Of a stretch of DNA of 38,747 nucleotides, positions 32,529 through 38,747 are shown in pieces; the first letter of the stretch is position 1, and every line of letters starts with the position of its first letter. A program made the translations under genes and the position numbers. The DNA is from Cohnella lubricantis (GTDB lineage Bacteria; Bacillota; Bacilli; Paenibacillales; Paenibacillaceae): NCBI RefSeq assembly GCF_014212015.1, contig NZ_JACJVN010000063.1:1-38747 (forward strand), in the 5' to 3' direction. The notes under the pieces were generated by a model. The model did not search any database. It saw nothing but the letters and a program-made list of their open reading frames with translations, and was not told the DNA's origin.

Positions 32529-33770
32529 TCAGTGCCCCGGCGCATGATCGACGTGCTGCACATGCTTCTTGTTGAAGAGGAAGTACAAGATGCCGACAAG
32601 GACGAATCCCGCTCCTACGAGGAACGGCACGTGCGGATTGTACCATTCTGCCAGCTTGCCCGCGAGGTACGGGGCGATCGCACCGCCGATGAAGCGGAGG
32701 AAGCTGTAAGCGGCGGAGGCGGTAGAGCGTTCTACCGGAGCGGCGTTCATGACCGCCGTCGTGATGAGCGTGTTGTTGTTGCCAAGCAGCGCGCCGACGA
32801 TAACGACGATCGCGATAAGCACCCATTTGGAGTCGGTCCAGATGCCCGCGATAACCAATGTTACCGCGAAGAGCAGGAGCATGGCGGTCATCGACTTCAG
32901 CGTGCCGAACCGGCGCTGGAGCACCGGCGCCATGAAGACGGACGTGATAGCGAGCAGAATGCCCCAAGCGAGGAAGACGTACCCGAGCTGATGCGCATCG
33001 AGTCCCATCTCGCCTAGCACGAGCGGCGCGTAAGCCAGAATGGTGAAGAAGCCGAAGTTATAGAAGCAGGCGAGCAGGCCGAGCACGAACAGCGAGCGGT
33101 GCTTCGCCAAGGCGACGAACGGATCCTTCAGCGACGCCTTCTTCTTCGGAGCCGAAGACGCCGTCGGAGCCAATGTCCGTTGTTGCTTCGGCATCATCAG
33201 CGACAAGCTGACGAATGCGATGACCATCAGCGCGGCGACGCCGAAGAACGGGCCTCTCCAGGAGATGGAGCCCAGCTCGCCGCCGAGCAGCGGACCGACC
33301 GAGATACCGAGGCCGACGGCCGCTTCGTACAGAATGACCGCTTTGGCGACGCCTGACGACGAGAAGGTGACGATCGCGGTCAGCGCCGTCGCCACGAACA
33401 GCGAGTTGCCGAGTCCCCAGCCCGCGCGGTAGCCGATCAGCGCCCAGACGTCATTGGACAGCGCGCCTAGACAGGAGAAGACGGCGATGAAGACGATGCC
33501 CGCGAGCAGCGTGTTCTTGACGCCGATCCGGGAGGTGATGACGCCGGTGATGAGCATCATGACCGCCATGACGGCGTTGTAGCTGGTGAACAGAAGCGAG
33601 ACCTGGCTGGCCGAAGCGTCCATCTTGGCGGCGATGGCCGGCAAGATCGGATCGACGAGGCCGAGGCCCATGAAGGCGATAATGCAAGCGAACCCGACGG
33701 CCCATACCGCTTTAGGCTGCTTGAGCAAGCTGGACTTGTCCGCAGAAGATTGCGATGTAGAAGATGACAT
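32529..33770 (-). CDS. MFS transporter (drug:H+ antiporter-like)
   Basis: 413 residues from ATG 33770, with AAAGGGG about 12 bases upstream. Twelve spans in two halves joined by a basic loop (SAPKKKASLKDPFVALAKH). Motifs: LVDPILPAIAAKMDAS in span 1-2, GVITSRIGVKNTLLAGI (motif A), and GYRAGWGLGNSLF with the motif-B-like Arg; GLGISVGPLLGGELG fits motif C of drug antiporters. His-rich C-terminus (KKHVQHVDHAPGH). Probable exporter; substrate unknown. Three 11-bp direct repeats lie in its leader. Confidence 0.88.
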   Translation of the reverse strand: MSSSTSQSSADKSSLLKQPKAVWAVGFACIIAFMGLGLVDPILPAIAAKMDASASQVSLLFTSYNAVMAVMMLITGVITSRIGVKNTLLAGIVFIAVFSCLGALSNDVWALIGYRAGWGLGNSLFVATALTAIVTFSSSGVAKAVILYEAAVGLGISVGPLLGGELGSISWRGPFFGVAALMVIAFVSLSLMMPKQQRTLAPTASSAPKKKASLKDPFVALAKHRSLFVLGLLACFYNFGFFTILAYAPLVLGEMGLDAHQLGYVFLAWGILLAITSVFMAPVLQRRFGTLKSMTAMLLLFAVTLVIAGIWTDSKWVLIAIVVIVGALLGNNNTLITTAVMNAAPVERSTASAAYSFLRFIGGAIAPYLAGKLAEWYNPHVPFLVGAGFVLVGILYFLFNKKHVQHVDHAPGH

Positions 33771-33795
33771 TTGTATCCATAACCCCTTTGTGAAT

Positions 33796-33828
33796 TTGGC
33801 TTGATGTTGGCTTGATATTGGCTTGAGA
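33796..33828. repeat. 11-bp direct repeat, three copies
   Basis: TTGGCTTGATG, TTGGCTTGATA and TTGGCTTGAGA follow each other between the CBS-protein stop and the MFS start. Short and probably replication slippage. Confidence 0.85.
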
Positions 33829-33831
33829 AGA

Positions 33832-34293
33832 CTACAGCATGTGCTTGAACGTCTGCCGAATGACGTTGCCGCGGCTAATGATGCCGACCAGAACCCCATT
33901 GCGCTCGACCGGCACCTTCTTGATCTTCCGCTTCCCTAGTATGGCAGCAATGTTCTCGATCACTTCGTCCCACTGGACTTTGACGACCTTCTCCTTCTTC
34001 TGCGCGATTCGCATCACGTTCAACTGAAGCAGCTGCTGCGCCCTCTCCTCGAACTCCCTATCATCTCCTTTGAACACGGCGAAGTAGAACCCGGCTTCGA
34101 TCATGATGTCGTCACGCTTGCCGATGTAGCGCATGATGTCGCCATCGCTGATGTAGCCGACGATCTCGTTCCGTTCGTTCACGACCGGGAGGCCGCTGAT
34201 CCCATGCTCGAGGAACCTTTCGATGACCTCGCGTACCGTATCCGTGCTTTTCACCTTATGAACCTGTCTGATCATAAACTCGTGAGCTTGCAT
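33832..34293 (-). CDS. CBS-domain pair protein
   Basis: 153 residues made of two CBS motifs: first HKVKSTDTVREVIERFLEHG with GLPVVNERNEIVGYISDGDIM (residues ~8-60), second VQWDEVIENIAAILGKRKIK with VPVERNGVLVGIISRGNVI (~105-150). The segment between (FAVFKGDDREFEERAQQLL) is longer than in IMPDH-type modules. CBS pairs bind adenine nucleotides and act as energy or second-messenger sensors; no catalytic domain is attached. A consensus sigma-A promoter precedes it. It may share a transcript with the MFS gene 61 bases downstream. Confidence 0.92.
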   Translation of the reverse strand: MQAHEFMIRQVHKVKSTDTVREVIERFLEHGISGLPVVNERNEIVGYISDGDIMRYIGKRDDIMIEAGFYFAVFKGDDREFEERAQQLLQLNVMRIAQKKEKVVKVQWDEVIENIAAILGKRKIKKVPVERNGVLVGIISRGNVIRQTFKHML

Positions 34294-34347
34294 TCGGATG
34301 CCTCCCGGGTCGAAGTTGTTGTATTATGAAACTATATCATACTTTGC

Positions 34348-34375
34348 ATTATATATTTACGGCAAATGTTGTCAA
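34348..34375 (-). promoter_or_regulatory. Sigma-A promoter of the CBS-protein gene
   Basis: Minus strand TTGACA, 16 bases, TATAAT: both hexamers perfect. It lies 55 bases before the CBS start, so this gene is probably well expressed in vegetative growth. Confidence 0.85.
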
Positions 34376-34410
34376 TGCATATTATGCCGCAATTGTCTGA
34401 TTTCCTCTCC

Positions 34411-34466
34411 AAAAAATGAAAAAGAGACTGTTCCGCCAGGCGCGATGCCTGAGAATCAGCCTCTTC
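34411..34466 (-). terminator. Terminator of the que operon
   Basis: On the minus strand GAGGCTG..CAGGC and GCCTG..CAGTCTC form a long stem with small internal mismatches around ATCGC, followed by TTTTTCATTTTTT. It is the clearest intrinsic terminator in the window and begins 4 bases after the queF stop. Confidence 0.92.
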
Positions 34467-34469
34467 AAA

Positions 34470-34967
34470 TTAGCGGTTATCCACTTTCTCCGGGTACAGG
34501 TCGTGGTTCATCAGCCGGTATTCCGCCATCTGCTCGTACTTCGTGCCGGGCCGGCCCCAGTTGCAATACGGGTCGATGGAGATGCCGCCGCGCGGCGTGA
34601 ACTTGCCCCATACTTCGATGTAGCGGGGGTTCATCAGCTTGATCAGGTCGTTCATGATGATGTTCATACAGTCCTCATGAAAGTCACCGTGGTTGCGGAA
34701 GCTGAACAGGTACAGCTTGAGCGACTTGCTCTCGACCATCTTCACGTCCGGGATGTACGAGATATAGACGGTGCCGAAGTCCGGCTGGCCCGTCATCGGG
34801 CAGACGCTCGTGAACTCCGGGCAGTTGAACTTGACGAAGTAGTCGCGCCCCGGGTGCTTGTTGTCGAACGATTCGAGAATCTCCGGCGCATATTGGAATT
34901 TGTACTGCGTGCCCTGGTTGCCGAGCAGCGTCACGCCTTGGAGCTCTTCTTGGCTTCTTCCTGCCAT
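34470..34967 (-). CDS. queF: NADPH-dependent 7-cyano-7-deazaguanine (preQ0) reductase
   Basis: 165 residues from ATG 34967. Reduces the nitrile of preQ0 to the aminomethyl group of preQ1, the queuosine precursor. Unimodular Bacillus-type QueF: the catalytic Cys 56 lies in [12 protein letters not shown] with Asp 63, and the NADPH-binding motif [15 protein letters not shown] is present, with HEDCMN following. Tunnel-fold enzyme, normal length. Last gene of the queCDEF operon, 50 bases after queE, with its own GGAAGGG site, and followed by a strong terminator. Confidence 0.97.
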   Translation of the reverse strand: MAGRSQEELQGVTLLGNQGTQYKFQYAPEILESFDNKHPGRDYFVKFNCPEFTSVCPMTGQPDFGTVYISYIPDVKMVESKSLKLYLFSFRNHGDFHEDCMNIIMNDLIKLMNPRYIEVWGKFTPRGGISIDPYCNWGRPGTKYEQMAEYRLMNHDLYPEKVDNR

Positions 34968-35017
34968 TGTAATTCCCTTCCTTCTCCGTGTGAAAATGTA
35001 GTGGTTGAAGCGGCGCG

Positions 35018-35746
35018 TTAGACGCCTTTCTTGTTGCCCCACACCCAAGCGTGCAGCTGCGGCAGCACGCGGACCCGCTTGAACTGCGCATCCGCCATTG
35101 TCTTGCCGATCAGCCATTCGTACCGCTCCACCAGATAGGGCAGCATGCGGATTGCGTGGGTCTCCTTCAGGTTGGCGTTGCCGGCCTGCAGGAAGAACGG
35201 CACTTGCGGGTAGCGCTCGTGTGCTTGCTTCGCATAAGCGAGGTCGGCGTCGTCGAAGACGACGACCTTGAGGCTGAAGTTGCGGGCGGCGGCTTCGAGC
35301 TTCCGGACGATGTCGTCCAGAGTTGGCCAGTCCGTGTTCATGCCGGAGCTCGGCGGCTTCGGCGAGATTGTCAGCTCGTCGATCTGGAGGAACCAATCCT
35401 GCCAGCGGCTGCCCTGCGTCTCTAGTGCGACTTCGATGCGAAGGGCGTGCAACGCGTCGATGAGCGTGCCGAGCTGCGAGAGCAGCGCCGGATTGCCGCC
35501 GGACAGCGTCACGTGAGCGAAGCCATCGCCGCCGAGGGCGCGCAGCTCTGCGGTTATCTCGTCTGCGGTAAGCAGGCGAATGTCATCCTTGCCGGTGCCG
35601 TCCCACGTGAAGGCGGAGTCGCACCAGGAGCAGCGGTAATCGCAGCCGGCGGTGCGGACGAACATCGTCTTGCGGCCGATGACCATGCCCTCGCCTTGGA
35701 CCGTCGGACCGAAGATCTCCATGACGGGGAATCGCGCTTCCTTCAT
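35018..35746 (-). CDS. queE: 7-carboxy-7-deazaguanine synthase (radical SAM)
   Basis: 242 residues. Converts 6-carboxy-tetrahydropterin to 7-carboxy-7-deazaguanine. The radical-SAM cluster motif CDYRCSWC has Cys 35, 39 and 42 in CX3CX2C spacing; GPTVQGEG before it and [11 protein letters not shown] after it are typical QueE marks. C-terminal half contains [12 protein letters not shown], also family-specific. Start overlaps the queD stop by 4 bases (35743-35746). Confidence 0.97.
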   Translation of the reverse strand: MKEARFPVMEIFGPTVQGEGMVIGRKTMFVRTAGCDYRCSWCDSAFTWDGTGKDDIRLLTADEITAELRALGGDGFAHVTLSGGNPALLSQLGTLIDALHALRIEVALETQGSRWQDWFLQIDELTISPKPPSSGMNTDWPTLDDIVRKLEAAARNFSLKVVVFDDADLAYAKQAHERYPQVPFFLQAGNANLKETHAIRMLPYLVERYEWLIGKTMADAQFKRVRVLPQLHAWVWGNKKGV

Positions 35747-36264
35747 CGGCTATCCCCTTCCTTCAGTTGCAGATGCGGTTGGGGTTGCGATTGGAGGTTC
35801 GGTTGTTGCGGTTCCGGCTGCAATTGCGGCTTTGGCTGCGAATTCGGGCGGTAGACGATGTAGCTTGTCGGCGTCTCGCGCAGGAACACCTGCACGACGA
35901 CCGGCTTGTTCTCAGTGCGGTCGAGATGCGCCTGCACGAGCTCGGCGATCGTCCGCGCCACGACCTCGGTCGTCGGGAAGCGGTCCGGCGTCTCGTTGCT
36001 GAAGCTGTCCGTATCTTCGTTGAGCACCGTATGGTCGAACCGATCGTGAATGAGCTTCTTAACCTCGGCGAAGTTGACGAGGAAGCCGGACGAATCCAGC
36101 ATATCGCCGGCAATCGTGATGTTGGCGAAGTACGTATGCCCGTGCATCCGCTGGCACTTGCCCGCCGCTTCGGACGGCACGTAGTGCGCGGCGGCGAATT
36201 GCAGGTCTTTGTTTAATTCATATGGGTAAGGGTGAGCGACCGTCGGGTAGATCTGCTGCAGCAT
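35743..36264 (-). CDS. queD: 6-carboxy-5,6,7,8-tetrahydropterin synthase with Gln/Pro tail
   Basis: 173 residues from ATG 36264 (AAGGAGGAG upstream, A shared with the queC stop). Makes 6-carboxytetrahydropterin from dihydroneopterin triphosphate. Zinc ligands His 27 (FAAAHYV), His 41 and His 43 (HGH), catalytic Cys 37, and FDHTVLNED are all present. The catalytic domain ends near residue 145 (TPTSYIVYRP). A tail of ~28 residues follows, made of repeated Gln-Pro dipeptides and close variants; this is not part of the family and its DNA is also repetitive (35765-35845), consistent with recent slippage growth. Confidence 0.95.
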   Translation of the reverse strand: MLQQIYPTVAHPYPYELNKDLQFAAAHYVPSEAAGKCQRMHGHTYFANITIAGDMLDSSGFLVNFAEVKKLIHDRFDHTVLNEDTDSFSNETPDRFPTTEVVARTIAELVQAHLDRTENKPVVVQVFLRETPTSYIVYRPNSQPKPQLQPEPQQPNLQSQPQPHLQLKEGDSR

Positions 36265-37010
36265 TAGAAGCGCTCCTCCTTGGCCCGCCACGCGGCGGCT
36301 TCGGCAGCGGCGGATGCGTCAGGTATGGCGGATGCGCCGGATGCGCTGTATGCGGCAGCGGCGGCACTGGCCAGGTAGTCGTCAAGGCCTCTCCTGCGCA
36401 GCTTGCACGCCGGGCATTCGCCGCAGCCGTCGGCCGGAATGCCGTTGTAGCAGGTCAGCGTCCGCTCGCGCACGAAGTCGAATGCGCCGAGTTCGTCCGC
36501 CAGCGCCCACGTCTGCTCCTTGTTCAGCCACATGAGCGGCGTCTCGACGACGAACGGATAGTCCATCGCCAGGTTCAGCGTCACGTTCAGCGACTTGATG
36601 AACACGTCGCGGCAGTCGGGATAGCCGCTGAAGTCGGTCTCGCAGACACCCGTGACGATGGTGTTGGCATTGACTTGCTTCGCGAGCACCGCCGCGAAGG
36701 TAAGGAACAGCATGTTGCGGCCGTCGACGAACGTCGTCGGCAGCCCGCCTTCCTGCTGCTCGATCGCGATATCGTCGCGGGTGAGCGCGTTCGGGGCGAG
36801 CTGGTTCAGCAGCGACATGTCGAGCACGTGGTGCTTCACTTGGAGCTCGCGGGCGATGTCTGCCGCGACCTCCAGCTCTTGCTTGTGCCGTTGACCGTAG
36901 TTGAACGTCACGGCTTCTACTTCGTCGTAACGCTTCAGCGCCCAGAACAGGCACGTTGTGCTGTCCTGTCCGCCGCTGAAGACGACGATCGCCTTCTTCT
37001 TGTTGTTCAT
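36264..37010 (-). CDS. queC: 7-cyano-7-deazaguanine (preQ0) synthase
   Basis: 248 residues from ATG 37010 with GAGGAG upstream; an upstream in-frame ATG at 37061 falls inside the leader terminator and is not used. ATP-dependent conversion of 7-carboxy-7-deazaguanine with ammonia to preQ0. PP-loop SGGQDST (residues 12-18), [26 protein letters not shown] and the zinc-binding four-Cys segment [15 protein letters not shown] are visible. The C-terminus carries an extra ~30-residue Ala/Ser-rich tail (from ASAAAAAYS), longer than usual. First gene of the operon, directly behind the preQ1 riboswitch. Confidence 0.97.
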   Translation of the reverse strand: MNNKKKAIVVFSGGQDSTTCLFWALKRYDEVEAVTFNYGQRHKQELEVAADIARELQVKHHVLDMSLLNQLAPNALTRDDIAIEQQEGGLPTTFVDGRNMLFLTFAAVLAKQVNANTIVTGVCETDFSGYPDCRDVFIKSLNVTLNLAMDYPFVVETPLMWLNKEQTWALADELGAFDFVRERTLTCYNGIPADGCGECPACKLRRRGLDDYLASAAAAAYSASGASAIPDASAAAEAAAWRAKEERF

Positions 37011-37059
37011 GTGTATCTCTCCTCTCGAATGCGAAGAGAGAGATCCTTGATCCATCCCC

Positions 37060-37099
37060 AAAGAAACGGCGCGATAGCGGTGGTAACCGCCTCGCGCCG
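37060..37099 (-). terminator. Leader terminator of the preQ1 riboswitch
   Basis: Minus strand CGGCGCGA (37099-37092) pairs with TCGCGCCG (37074-37067), with an inner GCGGT/ACCGC helix, followed by TTTCTTT. It is 40 bases downstream of the aptamer, fitting attenuation when preQ1 is bound. Confidence 0.85.
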
Positions 37100-37140
37100 A
37101 ACGCCAAGAACGACGGCCAGCGTCGGCTGCCGTTCAAGGA

Positions 37141-37172
37141 TAGTTTTTTATAGAGGGAGTTCGCGAACCTCT
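37141..37172 (-). promoter_or_regulatory. preQ1-I riboswitch aptamer
   Basis: Minus strand reads AGAGGTTCGCGAAC-TCCCTCTATAAAAAACTA (split here for length): stem P1 AGAGG/CCTCT, a small loop, and the A-rich tail ATAAAAAACTA that inserts into the minor groove. This is the compact H-type pseudoknot of preQ1-I. It would shut off queCDEF when preQ1 is abundant. Confidence 0.95.
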
Positions 37173-37237
37173 CCCGGCTGCCAACCGCGTATTGGCGGGG
37201 CGTCGATGCCGGAATTCTTCTTCAGTTGTCCTTAGGT

Positions 37238-37267
37238 ACTATAGCACAAAGGGGACCGGTTGTAGAA
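37238..37267 (-). promoter_or_regulatory. Promoter of the que operon
   Basis: Minus strand TATAGT (37243-37238), preceded by TG one base before (extended -10, TGCTATAGT); TCTACA stands 18 bases upstream as a weak -35. It precedes the preQ1 aptamer by about 65 bases. Confidence 0.6.
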
Positions 37268-37388
37268 TAGGAACCAGTTGGTTGGCGACGATTTGACCCG
37301 CGTGTATGGGAGCGTTACGATGAGAGTCATTGCGGGACAGTCCAGAAGAGACTCAGTTGAAGCTTAAGAGAAGAAGGGGATGGAATCT

Positions 37389-38516
37389 ATGTCGCAGATG
37401 ACCGATGATGCGCTCTCCGATCCGTTAGAACAGACGACCTACGGCAAGACGGCCTATCAGGCGTACCAAGGGATCATGGAGAATGAGAAGGACGACTTCT
37501 CCTGGGCGATGCTCGCGTTCGCCTTGTCGCTCATGGGCTACGATGACGAGATGAGAATCGCGCTGGCACGGTATGCCCTCTCCGGCGCGCCTTATAACCG
37601 CGAGATGTTCGCGATGGGCACATTTGGGTTCACGAAGCAGGCTCGGACATTGATGGAATGGCTGCGGCTCTTGGAGAGCAAACGCGGTGTGGCAGCCGAC
37701 GCGAAGCGCGCCATCGCCGACTTCGTGAAGGATTTGTCGCAGCAAGCCGCCGGTGGTCCCGATACGAGCGGCAACCTCCATCCGGCGAATCTCCAGCCTG
37801 AGGGGATGGGTGTGCGGGAGTGGGCCAACCGGTGGTTGCCGCTGGACATGCTTCGCACGATGGAGCTAAGCGAAGCGATCGCGCGCCTCGGCAAGCTCTC
37901 CGAAGACGTGCAGACAGCGGAGGAAGCGGTGCGCGGGCTTGCGCTGCTGCCGGATTCGAACAGCGGCAAGTGGCTGCGGCGCATATGCCGCAATCCGGCG
38001 ATTGCGCCGGAGGTGCAGACGAAGGCGCTGCTCGCCATGCGCGGCATCGGCATGACCGGCAACGTGAAGGTGGTCAAGCTGGGCAACGAGTACACCGTCG
38101 ATCTCGGCGATCCGCAGCTGAAGAACGACCTGCCGCCGGAGCTGATGCAGGTGTACGATTGGATCGCCGTCTGGCTGCTACGAGCGGAAGGCTCTATCGG
38201 CAACGATGAGTTCGAAGCATATGCCGTGCGGGGCGAGCCGTTCCCGAAGGAGCTGTTCGACAAGACGCGGGCGGTGTTCGCCTCGCCTGCTATGGAGACG
38301 GTCAACCGTTGGCTGATGGACGTCTACTTCTACGCGTTCCCAGATCTCCCCGCCATCAAGGCGAACGATCGTCAAGCATGGGGCGAGGCTGTGCTGACCT
38401 TGCTGCAGGAGACATCTGTCCGCGGGGAGACAGTGATCGAATACGAAGCGCCTCCGCTATCTAACGCCGCTGAGGAGAGGAGAACTTGGCTCGCCCAAGC
38501 AATCGGCACTGTGTGA
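37389..38516 (+). CDS. Protein of unknown function, mostly helical
   Basis: 375 residues from ATG 37389, chosen because AAGGGG (37374-37379) lies 9 bases upstream; ATG 37380 touches it. No signal peptide or membrane span, and acidic-neutral composition, so probably cytosolic. The sequence looks alpha-helical, with repeated helix pairs rich in Leu/Ala (SWAMLAFALSLMGYDDEMRI, TAEEAVRGLALLPDS, EVQTKALLAMRGIGMTG) reminiscent of HEAT/TPR-like solenoids, and one short beta-like insert (VKVVKLGNEYTVDLGDP). I do not recognise the family. Alone between the que promoter and a repeat array. Confidence 0.8.
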   Translation: MSQMTDDALSDPLEQTTYGKTAYQAYQGIMENEKDDFSWAMLAFALSLMGYDDEMRIALARYALSGAPYNREMFAMGTFGFTKQARTLMEWLRLLESKRGVAADAKRAIADFVKDLSQQAAGGPDTSGNLHPANLQPEGMGVREWANRWLPLDMLRTMELSEAIARLGKLSEDVQTAEEAVRGLALLPDSNSGKWLRRICRNPAIAPEVQTKALLAMRGIGMTGNVKVVKLGNEYTVDLGDPQLKNDLPPELMQVYDWIAVWLLRAEGSIGNDEFEAYAVRGEPFPKELFDKTRAVFASPAMETVNRWLMDVYFYAFPDLPAIKANDRQAWGEAVLTLLQETSVRGETVIEYEAPPLSNAAEERRTWLAQAIGTV

Positions 38517-38551
38517 TAGCGAAGTGTACAAGCTGTGGGCAATTAGTCTGC

Positions 38552-38747
38552 AAACAAGGCAGTTTTTGTGCCTTGTTTGGCGCGAGTCGGCGGGCTGATC
38601 GCAGACAAGGCAGTTTTTGTGCCTTGTTTGGCGCGAGTTGGCGGGCTGATCGCAGACAAGGCAGTTTTTGTGCCTTGTTTGGCGCGAGCCGGCGGGCTGA
38701 TCGCAAACAAGGCAGTTTTTGTGCCTTGTTTGGCGCGAGCCGGCGGG
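38552..38747. repeat. 51-bp tandem hairpin repeat array (about 4 copies, continues past window)
   Basis: The mark ACAAGGC recurs at 38554, 38605, 38656 and 38707, an exact 51-bp period. Every unit contains AAACAAGGCA (or GACAAGGCA)-GTTTTTG-TGCCTTGTTT, a 9-10-bp perfect stem with a 7-base loop, followed by a GC-rich stretch GGCGCGAG..GGCGGGCTGAT. Unrelated in sequence to the 51-bp array at 1-289, but identical in period. The minus-strand frame is open through the array as a 17-residue repeat, probably by chance since 51 is a multiple of three. Confidence 0.95.

Noticed and set aside
34470..35396. 308-residue frame including queF
   Set aside because: The first 143 residues are a shadow of queE in another frame; QueF begins at ATG 34967.
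38461..38706. Minus-strand open frame with a 17-residue repeat
   Set aside because: It is open only because the 51-bp repeat is a multiple of three; it lacks a ribosome binding site and overlaps the end of a well-supported gene.

Overview
The window looks like chromosomal DNA of a high-GC, spore-former-type Firmicute of the Paenibacillaceae (Paenibacillus/Cohnella-like). This is inferred from many lipoproteins with Ser/Ala-rich linkers after the lipobox, strong AGGAGG-type ribosome binding sites with frequent TTG/GTG starts, a FIMAH-tailed modular glycosidase, a queCDEF operon behind a preQ1-I riboswitch, an expanded set of family-1 type solute-binding lipoproteins, and IS30 remnants. No rRNA, tRNA or CRISPR array was seen.

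Layout. 1-3820: a cobalamin importer operon (btuF-btuC-btuD, minus strand) behind a B12 riboswitch and leader terminator; tandem repeat arrays sit inside the operon (38 bp x3) and at its 3' end (51 bp x~5.7). 3853-4666: a DUF1904 protein and a small basic protein. 4642-11125: four paralogous orphan solute-binding lipoproteins (two on each strand, divergent) plus a small secreted protein; a degenerate IS30 fragment lies between the two pairs and another after the last gene. 11528-13768: a DUF975 membrane protein and an ACT-domain malic enzyme. 13885-19893: a five-gene spermidine/putrescine-type ABC operon ending in an M20 peptidase, divergent from an IclR regulator with a clear palindromic operator. 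20074-21758: PadR regulator plus a SEDS-like (FtsW/RodA) membrane protein with a permease-prefix domain. 21916-23856: AraC/GyrI-like regulator and a DUF72 protein. 24084-28235: a 1383-residue secreted GH43 enzyme with a cre/LacI-type palindrome upstream. 28308-31790: hemolysin III protein and an SsuABC/ThiXYZ-type transporter, divergent from a MarR regulator. 32529-34293: MFS transporter and CBS-domain protein. 34470-37250: queF-queE-queD-queC (transcribed C-D-E-F) with a preQ1-I riboswitch and terminator. 37389-38516: a protein of unknown function, then a 51-bp hairpin repeat array running off the window.

How it works together. Most genes are import or regulation modules with visible cis-control: B12 riboswitch for btuFCD, preQ1 riboswitch for queCDEF, an IclR palindrome for the peptidase-linked transporter, and a cre-like site for the glycosidase. 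The least explained parts are the orphan solute-binding cluster (no permease or ATPase, a shared palindrome in two promoters, and a perfect 16-bp hairpin followed by ten Gs immediately before the TTG start of one gene), the SEDS homologue that seems to lack the catalytic aspartate, and the three tandem-repeat families. Statements about homology are by eye from motifs; no database search was run.
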